A stretch of 64,000 nt of DNA from Pseudomonas sp. Irchel s3f7 (GCF_900187615.1 NZ_FYDO01000027.1:1-64000); one strand, 5' to 3'; positions 44,131-53,156 are shown, counted from the first letter of the stretch. Made by a program: numbers and translations. Notes: generated from the sequence alone by a model not told the origin.

Positions 44131-44340
44131 ACCGGGCCTGAGAACCCGGGTAATATATCGGCGCCTCAATGTCGAAACACGATTACAGACTTTTGGATAT
44201 CTGACTTCGTGCAATGGCGGCTGTGCGTGGGAGGCCTTCGGGTCTGCCGGTTTCTATATTTCCCGGTTCTCAGCCTGCGCATAGCTGCCACCCATTCGCC
44301 TGAGAACGAATGGGGCAGCTCTACTGAAATATAGGAGTTG
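44131..44340 (+). ncRNA. Candidate structured leader RNA of the DUF3077 gene
   Basis: Three pairings can be drawn. (A) CTGAGAACCCGGGTAATATA (44138-44157) with TATATTTCCCGGTTCTCAG (44255-44273), near-perfect. (B) TGGCGGCTGTGC (~44214-44225) with GCATAGCTGCCA (44279-44290), two G-U pairs. (C) AGCTGCCACCCATTCG (from 44283) with CGAATGGGGCAGCT (44307-44320). B interleaves with A, giving a pseudoknot or switch, and B excludes C. A GGCC-TTCG-GGTC hairpin lies inside A. AGGAG (44332-44336) then leads to the ATG at 44345. A short in-frame ORF across it is not convincing as a protein. The element is either a cis-regulator of the DUF3077 gene or a small RNA. Confidence 0.55.
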
Positions 44341-44344
44341 CTCA

Positions 44345-44623
44345 ATGACCAATCCCCAAGACCTGAAAACCATCGGCCTCACCCCTTTCTCCTACCTCGC
44401 TAACGAACCACTGTTTCGCATCAACCGTGGAGTCCCGATCATTCAGGCCCTCTCACACGCCTCCGACCTGCTCCACCTCGCCAAACTGCTCGCCTCAGAC
44501 GCCGCCATGGTCCGCGACTCCGACCGACACGCCTGGGCCTCGCATTTTTTGCAGGACATGAGCAAAGCAATCATCGACGACGTGGTGAAGGTGCTCGATG
44601 CACCGTGTAACAACCGCACGTAA
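44345..44623 (+). CDS. DUF3077 family protein
   Basis: A 92-residue protein resembling DUF3077 (LFRINRGVPIIQALSHASDLLHLAKLLASDAAMV), a small all-helical family found in multiple copies in Pseudomonas and with no established function. AGGAG is placed 9 nt before the ATG. It follows an unusually structured leader and is closed by a bidirectional terminator, so it forms an independent unit. Confidence 0.85.
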   Translation: MTNPQDLKTIGLTPFSYLANEPLFRINRGVPIIQALSHASDLLHLAKLLASDAAMVRDSDRHAWASHFLQDMSKAIIDDVVKVLDAPCNNRT

Positions 44624-44625
44624 AT

Positions 44626-44663
44626 GAAAAAGCCCCGCCATTCTTTCGAAAGCGGGGCTTTTC
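44626..44663. terminator. Bidirectional intrinsic terminator
   Basis: GAAAAAGCCCCGC and GCGGGGCTTTTC pair across a ~13-nt loop between the convergent DUF3077 and HTH genes. A/T tracts on both sides allow termination in both directions. Confidence 0.9.
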
Positions 44664-44681
44664 AGGTGTTCGCTGACTCAA

Positions 44682-44996
44682 TCAAACCACTGCCAGTCGA
44701 TCCACCATATCCGGGAATTTCTCCACCAGCCTGATCAACAAGGCAGCCTGAGCGTTGGGCTTCGACTTTTCCTGCTCCCAGTTTCTCAAGGTGCTGGGGC
44801 TGGTTCGAATACGTTTGGCAAAAACCGCTTGAGACATGTGCAGCTTTTCCCGTAGCGCGACGATTTCTTGCGCCCCCACTTCTGGAGCCGGAATGTCCTC
44901 GATGGACGTATTGCGTAGCGTAATCTTGCCTTCGCGTTGAGCCGCCATCTCATCAACGCCCTGCATCAACTCTGCAAACAGGTCGCGTTTTTTCAT
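44682..44996 (-). CDS. HigA-like XRE-family antitoxin
   Basis: A 104-residue protein with a C-terminal HTH_XRE domain (VALREKLHMSQAVFAKRIRTSPSTLRNWEQEKSKPN) and an N-terminal toxin-binding-type extension (FAELMQGVDEMAAQREGK). This toxin-first, antitoxin-second layout with an ATGA overlap is that of HigBA/RelE-XRE modules. It is intact, whereas the toxin gene ahead of it carries a frameshift. Confidence 0.88.
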   Translation of the reverse strand: MKKRDLFAELMQGVDEMAAQREGKITLRNTSIEDIPAPEVGAQEIVALREKLHMSQAVFAKRIRTSPSTLRNWEQEKSKPNAQAALLIRLVEKFPDMVDRLAVV

Positions 44997-45336
44997 GGGG
45001 TACCTCGTTTTTTCAACTCTGTCTCTATGGCTTTCTTGAGCACCTTCTCTTGGTCGGCGGTCAAGTTCTCAAGCTCATCTTTGTCATAAATTGCAAACAT
45101 CCAGAACTGGCCATCATTCATAAGCCAATAATAGATAACCCGCAAGCCACCTCGCCTACCTTTACCTCGGCGTCCATCTGCCCAGCGCAGCTTTCGGAAC
45201 CGCCTGTTCGAGGCATGACATCACCCGCTTGCGGGTTCAACTGCATGTGCGACTGCAAAGCACGATACTCATCGTCCGTCAGATAATCGCCAACGGTTGC
45301 AGTGAAGGATGTGGTTTCGAAGAATACGGTTCGCAT
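44993..45336 (-). pseudogene. HigB/RelE-like toxin with a frameshift
   Basis: Reading from ATG 45336 gives MRTVFFETTSFTATVGDYLTDDEYRALQ ... GDVMPRTGG, typical of the RelE/HigB toxins of this group. The frame then shifts near 45198-45200. In the next frame the sequence continues FRKLRWADGRRGKGRRGGLR, VIYYWLMNDGQFWMFAIYDK, DELENLTADQ to a stop that overlaps the antitoxin start. Restoring one base in GGTTCCGAAAG (as GGTTTCCGAAAG) reopens the whole ~114-residue protein. The toxin is inactivated by a 1-nt deletion, or this is a sequence error in a short homopolymer. Confidence 0.85.
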
Positions 45337-45420
45337 CAGCAAAATATAGTCAACTTGCTTATAGTCATGCAACCGACGAATCATCTTCCTGACGAGCAGT
45401 CCTTGCGATTTGCCCCAACA

Positions 45421-45455
45421 AAAAGCCCCGCTCTTCTCTCAAAGGCGGGGCTTTT
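45421..45455. terminator. Bidirectional intrinsic terminator downstream of cyoE
   Basis: AAAAGCCCCGC and GCGGGGCTTTTC around a ~13-nt loop. On the minus strand it ends the cyoABCDE operon 19 nt after the cyoE stop. Confidence 0.9.
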
Positions 45456-45473
45456 CTTTACAGCATCCGACGC

Positions 45474-46361
45474 TTAAGGCGCGTACGTCAGCAGCAACTC
45501 ACTCGGCACTTTGAAGTCCAGGGACATCATCACGCTCAACGCGGTAATGGTGAAGATCGAGAACACGAACAGTTTGCGTGCCCAGACCGTGTCATCCACT
45601 GCCTTGTAGCCGGTCCAGGCCATGTACAGCCAGTACATGCCCATGGCCGCGGCGACGGCGAGGTAGCTCATGCCGGCGTAGCCGCTGAAGGTCAACATCA
45701 AGGTCGCCACGAGGAAGGCCAGGATGTAGAGCAGGATGTGCTTCTTGGCCACCTGGATGCCGCGCTTCACTGGCAACACCGGAATCGATGCGGCCAGGTA
45801 ATCGTTGAAGCGGAAGATCGCGATGGCGTAGGAATGCGGCATCTGCCACAGGCTGAACATCACCAGCAGGGTCAGCGCGGCCATGTCGAAGGTGTTGCTG
45901 ACGGCGACATAACCAATCACCGGCGGCATGGCGCCCGACAGACTGCCCACCAGCGTGCCGTGAACCGACTTGCGCTTGAGGTACAGGCTGTAGAAGCCGA
46001 CGTAGATCACGAAGCCGATGACCGCGAACAAAGCAGCCAACGGGTTTGCCACCTTGTACAACAGCGCAACGCCGGCGACACCCAGGACGGTCGCATAGAT
46101 CAGGGCCAGTTTCAGGGAGATCAAGCCCTGAACCAGCGCCCGGTTCTTGGTGCGCTCCATCTTCAGGTCGATGTCGCGGTCGATGCAGTTGTTGAACACG
46201 CAACCGGAGGCAACCACCAGGGACGTGCCGATCATCGCGGCCAGGAAAATGGCCAGATCGACATGCCCTTTGGAGGCCAGGAAAAATCCGCCTGCCACAG
46301 AAAGCACGTTACCGAAAATGATCCCCGGTTTGGTGATTTGGATAAAGTGCTTGAGGGACAT
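45474..46361 (-). CDS. cyoE: Protoheme IX farnesyltransferase CyoE
   Basis: A 295-residue UbiA-family prenyltransferase that makes heme O for the bo3 oxidase. It has nine hydrophobic segments and both Asp-rich motifs: NNCIDRDIDLKMERTKNR and the later YLAASIPVLPVKRG region. It is the last gene of cyoABCDE, 11 nt after cyoD. Confidence 0.96.
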   Translation of the reverse strand: MSLKHFIQITKPGIIFGNVLSVAGGFFLASKGHVDLAIFLAAMIGTSLVVASGCVFNNCIDRDIDLKMERTKNRALVQGLISLKLALIYATVLGVAGVALLYKVANPLAALFAVIGFVIYVGFYSLYLKRKSVHGTLVGSLSGAMPPVIGYVAVSNTFDMAALTLLVMFSLWQMPHSYAIAIFRFNDYLAASIPVLPVKRGIQVAKKHILLYILAFLVATLMLTFSGYAGMSYLAVAAAMGMYWLYMAWTGYKAVDDTVWARKLFVFSIFTITALSVMMSLDFKVPSELLLTYAP

Positions 46362-46372
46362 GCGGACTTACC

Positions 46373-46708
46373 TCACTTCGCCATCATGAACGTGTGGATG
46401 CTGAACATGATCCACAGCGACAGGCCAACCAGCAGGACGATCACGATCGCGGCGAAGACAAACGCAATCACGTTGTTACGCTGAGCGGCCGAGCGGTCCA
46501 GGTGCAGGAAGTACACCAGGTGCACCAGCACCTGGATCACGGCGAAGACCAGCACGATCAACAGGGTGATCGACTTCGGCAGCGATGGGTACATCACCAG
46601 ACCGAACGGGATCAGGGTCAGGATCACCGACAGGATGAAGCCGATGGCGTAGGACTTGACGCTGCCGTGACCGGCGTCGTGGCTGTCATGGGAGTGTGTG
46701 TTAGCCAT
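46373..46708 (-). CDS. cyoD: Cytochrome o ubiquinol oxidase subunit IV
   Basis: A 111-residue three-TM protein. The His-rich N-terminus MANTHSHDSHDAGHG and the VLVHLVYFLHLDRS motif are those of CyoD, the small subunit that helps assemble the CuB site. Its ATG directly follows the cyoC stop (0-nt gap). Confidence 0.95.
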   Translation of the reverse strand: MANTHSHDSHDAGHGSVKSYAIGFILSVILTLIPFGLVMYPSLPKSITLLIVLVFAVIQVLVHLVYFLHLDRSAAQRNNVIAFVFAAIVIVLLVGLSLWIMFSIHTFMMAK

Positions 46709-47335
46709 TTACATAGTCCCCATCAGGTAAACAACGGTGAATACGCAGATCCACACAACGTCCAGGAAGTGCCAGAACAGGCTCAGGCAGCTCAGACGGG
46801 TCTTGTTGGTCGCCGTCAGGCCTTTTTTCTGCACCTGATACATCATGATCGCCATCCAGATCAGACCGCTGGTCACGTGCAGACCGTGGGTGCCGACCAG
46901 GGTGAAGAACCCGGACAGAAAGCCGGAACGGCTAGGGCCGTAGCCTTCGGAGATCAAGATGTGGAACTCGTTGATCTCCATGCCGATGAAGCCGGCACCG
47001 AACATGAAGGTCAGGGCCAACCAGCCCAGGACCTGTTTCTTGTTGCCCCGGTAGAACGCCAGCATGGCGAAACCGTAGGTGATCGAACTGAACAGCAGCA
47101 GAGCGGTTTCGCCCAGTACGTATGGCAGTTCGAAGATGTCGTGGCCCGACGGGCCACCCGCTACGTTGTTAACCAGTACCGCGTACGCCGCGAAGATCGA
47201 CGCAAACAGAATGCAGTCGGTCATCAGGTAGAGCCAGAAACCGAATACGGTCATCTCGCCCGAGTCGTGGTGATGGTCATCATGCCCATGTCCATCGACA
47301 TGGGTGTGTCCAGCATTGGTCACTAAGTTCGACAT
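46709..47335 (-). CDS. cyoC: Cytochrome o ubiquinol oxidase subunit III
   Basis: A 208-residue five-TM subunit III. The N-terminus is rich in histidine (HTHVDGHGHDDHHHDSG), and the conserved GTHGLHVTSGLIWMAIM and SLFWHFLDVVWICVFTVVYL motifs are present. It lies 3 nt after cyoB. Confidence 0.96.
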   Translation of the reverse strand: MSNLVTNAGHTHVDGHGHDDHHHDSGEMTVFGFWLYLMTDCILFASIFAAYAVLVNNVAGGPSGHDIFELPYVLGETALLLFSSITYGFAMLAFYRGNKKQVLGWLALTFMFGAGFIGMEINEFHILISEGYGPSRSGFLSGFFTLVGTHGLHVTSGLIWMAIMMYQVQKKGLTATNKTRLSCLSLFWHFLDVVWICVFTVVYLMGTM

Positions 47336-47338
47336 GGT

Positions 47339-49369
47339 TTAAGCCTGTTCCAACGAGGTTTCAACACGGGTGGCGGTGGCCGGGATTTTCCCTGCCGCAA
47401 CCAGACGCTTGTGCTGCTCGGCTTCGATGCGTTCGATCACGTCGACCGGCACCATATAGCCTTGATCATCACGGGCCGCGTGGATCACGAAGTAGATCAC
47501 GGTGCCGGCCAGGCTAGCGATTGCCAGCCACCAGATGTGCCAGATCATCGCGAAACCGAACACGGTCAACAGAGCACCCATGACCACACCGGTCGCGGTG
47601 TTGTTTGGCATGTGGATCGGCTGGTACTTGGCCGGGGCCTTGTACGCGGTGCCGTCTTCCTTGGCTTCGGTGAACGGATCGACGCAGTCGGCTTTTGGCA
47701 GTACGGCGAAGTTGTAGAACGGAGGTGGCGACGAGGTCGACCATTCCAGGGTGTGTGCATTCCACGGGTCGCCGTGCTCGCACATGTTTTCCGGCTTGTT
47801 GCGGTCACGCACGCTGACGTACAACTGGATCAGCTGGCAAGCGATGCCGACAGCGATCATCACCGCACCGAACATGGCGACGTACAGGTACGGCACCCAC
47901 TCAGGGTTGGTGGTGGCGTTCAGACGACGGGTCATGCCCATGAAGCCCAATACGTAGAGCGGCATGAACGCGACGAAGAAGCCGGTAATCCAGAACCAGA
48001 ACGCTGCCTTGCCCCAACCTTCGTGCAGCTTGAAGCCGAACGCTTTAGGGAAGTAGAACGCGAAGCCTGCGATGTAGCCGAATACCGCGCCGCCGATGAT
48101 CACGTTATGGAAGTGCGCGATCACGAACAGGCTGTTGTGCAGAACGAAGTCAGCACCCGGGATGGCCAGCAGTACGCCGGTCATGCCGCCGATGGCGAAG
48201 GTCACCATGAAGCCCAGGGTCCACATCACCTGACTGGTGAAGCGCAAACGGCCCTGGTAGATGGTGAACAGCCAGTTGAATAGCTTCACACCCGTCGGGA
48301 TGGAAATCAGCATTGTCGCCAGACCGAAGAAGGCGTTGACGCTGGCCCCCGAACCCATGGTGAAGAAGTGGTGCAGCCAAACCATGAAGCCCAGGATCGA
48401 GATTGCGCCCGATGCGTAGACCATCGAGTGGTGGCCGAACAGTTTCTTGCCGGTGAAGGTCGAGATGACTTCGGAGAAGATACCGAACGCTGGCAGGATC
48501 AGGATGTACACCTCAGGGTGACCCCATGCCCAGAACAGGTTCACGTACATCATCGGATTGCCACCAAGTTCATTGGTGAAAATGTGGAAATCCATGTAAC
48601 GGTCAAGCGTCAGCAGTGCTAGGGTAGCGGTCAGGATCGGGAACGAAGCCACGATCAGGACGTTGGCCCAGGTGCAGGTCCAGGTGAAGATCGGCATGTC
48701 CATCAGCTTCATGCCAGGGGTACGCATTTTCAGCACGGTGGCCAGGAAGTTGACCCCCGTCAGCGTTGTCCCCAGACCCGATAGCTGTAGCGCCCAGATG
48801 TAGTAATCCATCCCCACGCCAGGGCTGTATTGCAGGCCCGACAGCGGCGGATAGGCAACCCAGCCGGTCTTGGCGAATTCGCCGACGCCCAGGGACAGGT
48901 TGATCAGCACCACGCCGGACACCAGCAGCCAGAAGCTCAGGGAGTTCAGGAACGGGTAGGCAACGTCACGCGCGCCGATCTGCAGCGGCACTGCAAGGTT
49001 CATCAGGCCGGTGAAGAATGGCATCGCCATGAAGATGATCATGATCACACCGTGAGCGGTGAAGATCTGGTCATAGTGTTCAGGAGGCAGGTAGCCAGGC
49101 GAACCCTCGGTGGCCATGGCCAGCTGGGTACGCATCATGATGGCGTCGGCAAAGCCGCGCAGCAGCATGACCATGGCGACGATGATGTACATCACGCCGA
49201 TTTTCTTGTGGTCGACCGACGTCAGCCACTCGGTCCACAGGTAGGTCCACTTCTTGAAGTAAGTGATACCCGCGAACAGTGCCAGACCGCCGAGCGCGAT
49301 CATGGCGATGGTCACCATTACGATCGGCTCGTGGAACGGGACCGCTTCCCAACTTAATTTACCAAACAT
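47339..49369 (-). CDS. cyoB: Cytochrome o ubiquinol oxidase subunit I
   Basis: A 676-residue heme-copper oxidase subunit I with about 15 TMs. The heme/CuB ligands are in FTAHGVIMIIFMAMPF, WAWGHPEVYILILPAFG, VWLHHFFTMG and VIAHFHNVIIGGAVFGY. The GHPEVY motif gives the cross-linked His-Tyr of the active site. The length is that of E. coli CyoB (~663). The complex oxidises ubiquinol, reduces O2 to water and pumps protons. Confidence 0.97.
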   Translation of the reverse strand: MFGKLSWEAVPFHEPIVMVTIAMIALGGLALFAGITYFKKWTYLWTEWLTSVDHKKIGVMYIIVAMVMLLRGFADAIMMRTQLAMATEGSPGYLPPEHYDQIFTAHGVIMIIFMAMPFFTGLMNLAVPLQIGARDVAYPFLNSLSFWLLVSGVVLINLSLGVGEFAKTGWVAYPPLSGLQYSPGVGMDYYIWALQLSGLGTTLTGVNFLATVLKMRTPGMKLMDMPIFTWTCTWANVLIVASFPILTATLALLTLDRYMDFHIFTNELGGNPMMYVNLFWAWGHPEVYILILPAFGIFSEVISTFTGKKLFGHHSMVYASGAISILGFMVWLHHFFTMGSGASVNAFFGLATMLISIPTGVKLFNWLFTIYQGRLRFTSQVMWTLGFMVTFAIGGMTGVLLAIPGADFVLHNSLFVIAHFHNVIIGGAVFGYIAGFAFYFPKAFGFKLHEGWGKAAFWFWITGFFVAFMPLYVLGFMGMTRRLNATTNPEWVPYLYVAMFGAVMIAVGIACQLIQLYVSVRDRNKPENMCEHGDPWNAHTLEWSTSSPPPFYNFAVLPKADCVDPFTEAKEDGTAYKAPAKYQPIHMPNNTATGVVMGALLTVFGFAMIWHIWWLAIASLAGTVIYFVIHAARDDQGYMVPVDVIERIEAEQHKRLVAAGKIPATATRVETSLEQA

Positions 49370-49372
49370 CGT

Positions 49373-50308
49373 TTACTCCTCTGCCCCGGCAGCTGAATGC
49401 GAGTCCATGTCCGTAGCGGCCACTTCCTTCTCTTTCTTCTCGTGCTTCACTTTCGGACCTGGTTTCATGCCTTCGTACTTGTCGACGATGGTCTGGAACA
49501 GGTTCGGCGTCACCGAGGAGTAGAGCTCGACTGGGTTGTTCTGGCTCTGCTTGGCAAGGGCTGCGTATTCAGCTTGTTCAAGCTGTTTAGGTGCCTTTTT
49601 GACTTCGCTTACCCAGGCGTCGAATTCTTCCTGGGAAGTGGCGATCGCCTTGAATTTCATACCGGTGAAACCGGCGCCGCTGTAGTTGGCGGAGATACCG
49701 TCCATTTCAGCGTTTTCGTTGGCGATCAGGTGCAGCTTGGTCTGCATGCCTGCCATCGCGTAGATCTGGCCGCCCAGCGCAGGGATGAAGAACGAGTTCA
49801 TCACGGCGTCGGAAGTGATCTTGAAGTTGATCGGGGTGTGTGCCGGGAACACGATCTTGTTGACCGTGGCGATGCCTTGTTCCGGGTAGATGAACAGCCA
49901 CTTCCAGTCCAGCGCGACCACTTCGATGGTCACCGGCTTCACGTCGGATTCCAGCGGCTTGTACGGGTCAAGGGCGTGGGTCGACTTGTAGGTGACGTAA
50001 CCCAGGGCAATGATGATCAGCACCGGAACAGCCCACACCGCGATCTCGATCTTGGTGGAGTGGTTCCATTTCGGGGTGTAGGTAGCGTTGGTGTTGGACG
50101 CGCGGTATTTCCAGGCGAACAGGAACGTCATGACGATGACCGGAACCACGACCAACAGCATCAGCAGCGTTGCGGTGATGATCAGGTTTCGCTCGTCCAG
50201 ACCAACCTGGCCCTTGGGATTGAGCAAGGTCATGTTGCAGCCTGACAGCAGCAACGTGCCGATCAGCGGCAATAAGCCTAGTAGTCTGGGGTACCTGTTT
50301 TTACTCAT
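49373..50308 (-). CDS. cyoA: Cytochrome o ubiquinol oxidase subunit II
   Basis: A 311-residue subunit II. MSKNRYPRLLGLLPLIGTLL leads to the lipobox LLSGC, then two TMs and a periplasmic cupredoxin domain (VALDWKWLFIYPEQGIATVN) lacking a CuA site, as usual for quinol oxidases. ATG 50308 is used since it yields the lipoprotein signal; the frame continues a little upstream. It is the first gene of the operon, and the promoter lies in the long gap beyond 50309. Confidence 0.96.
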   Translation of the reverse strand: MSKNRYPRLLGLLPLIGTLLLSGCNMTLLNPKGQVGLDERNLIITATLLMLLVVVPVIVMTFLFAWKYRASNTNATYTPKWNHSTKIEIAVWAVPVLIIIALGYVTYKSTHALDPYKPLESDVKPVTIEVVALDWKWLFIYPEQGIATVNKIVFPAHTPINFKITSDAVMNSFFIPALGGQIYAMAGMQTKLHLIANENAEMDGISANYSGAGFTGMKFKAIATSQEEFDAWVSEVKKAPKQLEQAEYAALAKQSQNNPVELYSSVTPNLFQTIVDKYEGMKPGPKVKHEKKEKEVAATDMDSHSAAGAEE

Positions 50309-51070
50309 CTCACGACCTCTAAAGCAGCTTGCGCAATGCAGTTGGGTTTTGATCGCCAACACTTCACCCTGCCAAGGGTTGGCATTTTTCTTGGATTGAA
50401 TAAGGGCCTGCCCGTCGTGCGTCAGACGCGTTTCGACAAATCCTGGGCTAGCGGTGAGTTCTTATTCGAATTCGTGGTCAAAGGCCTTGTTACAGACCAA
50501 TTCCATTTGGTGCGGATAGTTGGAGGCACCGACACCTGGGCGTCGCGTGAAGCTCTCTCGACACTTCTCCTGCTCAGCACCTGGTTAAGGATTGAGCAGT
50601 GCCGGGAATTCAGTGCGGGCGATTGTAGATATGTAACGTTTTATAAACCATGTCTCATCCCGAAATAATTTTTATCCGAACCGGCAACAATCATTCACCA
50701 TTTTCGTAAAAGTGGCGCATCTTATCGAAATACATTCTCAACAAAAACACCAAAATTAGTAGGTCTACCTTCCGCGATTCAGACAGGTCGGAAGGCTTTG
50801 CCGGCGCCCACGACCTCGCCAGAGCCCCTATGTCACAAGGGCTTTGGCAATTCGTCAGGCATTGTTAAAACGGGCTGTTTCAGATCGACATGACTAAATC
50901 GTGAAATTCCCGAATGCGGCCAATTCCGTTACGTAATCAGGCGCTAATCCCGCACTCTGTAATGCCCTGCGACACACGCACTGTGACAACGTGTCGCACA
51001 CGTGTCGCACCCTCGACTGACGCCTGTCACGGTCTTCTCACTCGAGCCCTGAAATGCGTTCGCCCATACG
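50309..51070. other. Long intergenic region upstream of cyoA
   Basis: About 760 bases without a supportable gene. The part at 50640-50780 is AT-richer and should contain the cyo promoter. A 110-codon plus-strand frame (50336-50668) has no family features. I see GTCGCACACGTGTCGCAC-type direct repeats at 50980-51010 but no clear ANR, Fur or other box that I can defend. Confidence 0.5.
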
Positions 51071-51110
51071 AAAAAGCCCCGGCCCTTTTATCGAGGGCCG
51101 GGGCTTTTTT
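51071..51110. terminator. Bidirectional terminator downstream of dsbB
   Basis: AAAAAGCCCCGGCCCT and AGGGCCGGGGCTTTTT form a 16-bp perfect stem with a 7-nt loop. It closes dsbB on the minus strand. Confidence 0.92.
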
Positions 51111-51140
51111 TGTCCGACAAAAATGCGTCAGCAGCAGACC

Positions 51141-51650
51141 TTAGCGCAGTGCTTTACGGTTTCGCGAGGTCAGCAGCGGTACCAACACCACGATCAGCAC
51201 GAAGGCGAACAGCGCCCACTGTGCCAGCGACAGACCGAGGATCGGCGGGTACGGCGTGGAGCAGAAACCGTCGACCTGAAAGCCCAACGGGAAGATCTTC
51301 GCCAACGGCAGGCCATCTACGATCGGTTGCAGCACATCGATGCCGCAGCTGACCGCCGGATAGAACTGGGTATAGACGTGATGCCCGGCAACGCCGACAC
51401 CGGCCAGCGCGCAGATCACCACCAGGGTCTCAAATACCGTGATGCTGCGACGCGAACGCATGGCCGCACCAATGAAGGCAAAGATTGCGATCAGCAGCAG
51501 CGCATACCGTTGCAGGATGCACAGCGGGCAAGGCGCTTCGCCCAGGACAATTTGCATGTACAGCGCACCGCCGATCAGCGCCAGGCAAATGATGCCCAGC
51601 AACACCAGATAGCGCCGTTCACGGCCCAACCGCATGGTTTCCTCGCTCAT
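51141..51650 (-). CDS. dsbB: Disulfide bond formation protein DsbB
   Basis: A 169-residue four-TM quinone reductase that reoxidises DsbA. The first cysteine pair is in GEAPCPLCILQR, and the second pair is Cys in AVSCGIDV and GFCSTPYP, in the two periplasmic loops. ATG 51650 has AAGGGAA upstream. Pseudomonads often carry two DsbB paralogues; this is the one next to the cyo region. Confidence 0.94.
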   Translation of the reverse strand: MSEETMRLGRERRYLVLLGIICLALIGGALYMQIVLGEAPCPLCILQRYALLLIAIFAFIGAAMRSRRSITVFETLVVICALAGVGVAGHHVYTQFYPAVSCGIDVLQPIVDGLPLAKIFPLGFQVDGFCSTPYPPILGLSLAQWALFAFVLIVVLVPLLTSRNRKALR

Positions 51651-51810
51651 CGTGTTTCCCTTCAATATCCGAATGCCCGCCAGTCTACACGCTGATCCGG
51701 ACCTTTGAGAGTCAGGAACGTGTCCGGGGGATTCGGGGGAATAAACGATAAGGCGGTTAAGAAGGGATTAACTTTCCAACTTTCTTCAGCTCAAGACCGA
51801 GGTGATGCAA

Positions 51811-51900
51811 TCGCCGGCAAGCCACGCCCACAGAGTTTTGTGTCGGTCCTGATAGATGGGAACGACACAAAACCCTGTGGGAGCGTGGCTTGCCCGCGAT
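51811..51900. repeat. REP-like inverted repeat
   Basis: TCGCCGGCAAGCCACGCCCACAGAGTTTTGTGTCG and CGACACAAAACCCTGTGGGAGCGTGGCTTGCCCGCGA are near-perfect inverses around ~20 nt. The arms are longer than in the other REP doublets. It is located in the dsbB-hmp intergenic region, downstream of hmp. (Arms given by their ends: 51811-51845 and 51864-51900.). Confidence 0.75.
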
Positions 51901-51940
51901 GAAGGCGACGCGATGAGTCTGGATCACCGCGCCCGCCGAC

Positions 51941-53122
51941 TTACTCCAGCGCCGCAGCCGGCCCGAAGAACTCGTAACGGCTCTGCTTCTCCGGCACACC
52001 CAAGGCTTTCAGGTGGCGTTTGACGGCCGCCATGAAACCTTTCGGCCCAAGGAAATAGGCATCCAGATCGCGCTCTTGCGGCAGCCACTCATGCAACTGC
52101 TGCTGACTCAACAACCCGACCTTGTCCGCCGCCGGGCTCACGCCGTCATCCTCGGAGTAGCAATAGAAGCGCTTGAGTTGTGGATGACGCTCGGCCAGCC
52201 CGTCGATCCAGTCACGGAAGGCATGGACACTGCCGTTGCGTGCGCAGTGGATAAAGTGAATCGGCCGCTGGGTTTGCAGCGCCGCTTCGAGCATCGCAAT
52301 GGTCGGGGTGATGCCGACACCGCCACTGATCAGCACCAACGGCTTGTCGCTGGCACTCAAGGTGAAATCGCCCGCTGGCGGGAACAATTGGATGCTCGCA
52401 CCGACTTGCAACTGATCGTGCAGGAAGTTGGAGGCACGACCACCCGTTTCACGCTTGACGCTGATGCGGTACTGGCCCTTGTTCGCCAGCGCCGACAGCG
52501 AATAATTGCGACGGATTTCTTCGCCATCAAGGGTCAGTTTCATGCCGATGTACTGGCCGGGTTCAGCCGCCAGAATCGGGCCTTTGTCCGCCGGCTCGAA
52601 GTAGAAGGAGGTGATTTCCGCGCTCTCTTCAACCTTGGCCGCGACGAAGAATTCCCGCGCTCCGCGCCAGCCGCCCGGTGCTTGTTCCTTTTGGTCATAG
52701 ATGCTGGCTTCGGCACCGATCAGGATGTCCGCCAGTTGACCGTAGGCCGCGCCCCACGCCGCAATCACTTCTGGTGTGGCGATTTCTTCGCCCAGCACTT
52801 CGGCGATGGCCCGCAACAGGCAGCTGCCGACAATCGGGTAGTGTTCCGGCAGAATCTGCAGGGCCACATGCTTGTTGATGATCTTGGCCACCAGGTCGCC
52901 CAACTGGTCGAGCTGGTCGATGTGGCGCGCATACATCAATACGCCGTTGGCCAGCGCCCGTGGCTGATCACCGCTGGCCTGGTGGGCCTGGTTGAACAAC
53001 GGGCGGACTTGCGGGTATTCGGAGAGCATCATGCGGTAGAAGTGAGTGATCAGCGCTTCACCACCGCTTTCGAGCAACGGCACGGTGGATTTGACGATGG
53101 CACGGTCTTGAACGCTCAGCAT
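51941..53122 (-). CDS. hmp: Flavohemoglobin (nitric oxide dioxygenase)
   Basis: A 393-residue flavohemoprotein converting NO and O2 to nitrate with NAD(P)H. The globin domain (MLSVQDRAIVKSTVPLLESGGE, proximal His in KHVALQILPEHYPIVG) is followed by the FAD domain (EIRRNYSLSALANKGQYRISVKRE) and NAD domain (PLVLISGGVGITPTIAMLEAAL). ATG 53122 gives the standard N-terminus. It is divergent from a NorR/FhpR-type activator, the known arrangement for fhp in Pseudomonas, with candidate activator sites in between. Confidence 0.96.
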   Translation of the reverse strand: MLSVQDRAIVKSTVPLLESGGEALITHFYRMMLSEYPQVRPLFNQAHQASGDQPRALANGVLMYARHIDQLDQLGDLVAKIINKHVALQILPEHYPIVGSCLLRAIAEVLGEEIATPEVIAAWGAAYGQLADILIGAEASIYDQKEQAPGGWRGAREFFVAAKVEESAEITSFYFEPADKGPILAAEPGQYIGMKLTLDGEEIRRNYSLSALANKGQYRISVKRETGGRASNFLHDQLQVGASIQLFPPAGDFTLSASDKPLVLISGGVGITPTIAMLEAALQTQRPIHFIHCARNGSVHAFRDWIDGLAERHPQLKRFYCYSEDDGVSPAADKVGLLSQQQLHEWLPQERDLDAYFLGPKGFMAAVKRHLKALGVPEKQSRYEFFGPAAALE

Positions 53123-53156
53123 AAGGTGACTCCAGGACGACTGACTGTTTGCTGTA

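Noticed and set aside
44078..44284. 68-codon frame in the DUF3077 leader
   Set aside because: The bases in it are engaged in long-range complementary arms, and the peptide shows no domain or ribosome site. RNA structure explains the region better.
45190..45205. Programmed frameshift in the HigB-like toxin
   Set aside because: No slippery heptamer is evident around GGTTCCGAAAG, and one missing base in a short run explains the break.
50336..50668. 110-codon plus-strand frame upstream of cyoA
   Set aside because: It starts inside the cyoA leader, has no ribosome site or domain, and lies in the probable cyo promoter region.
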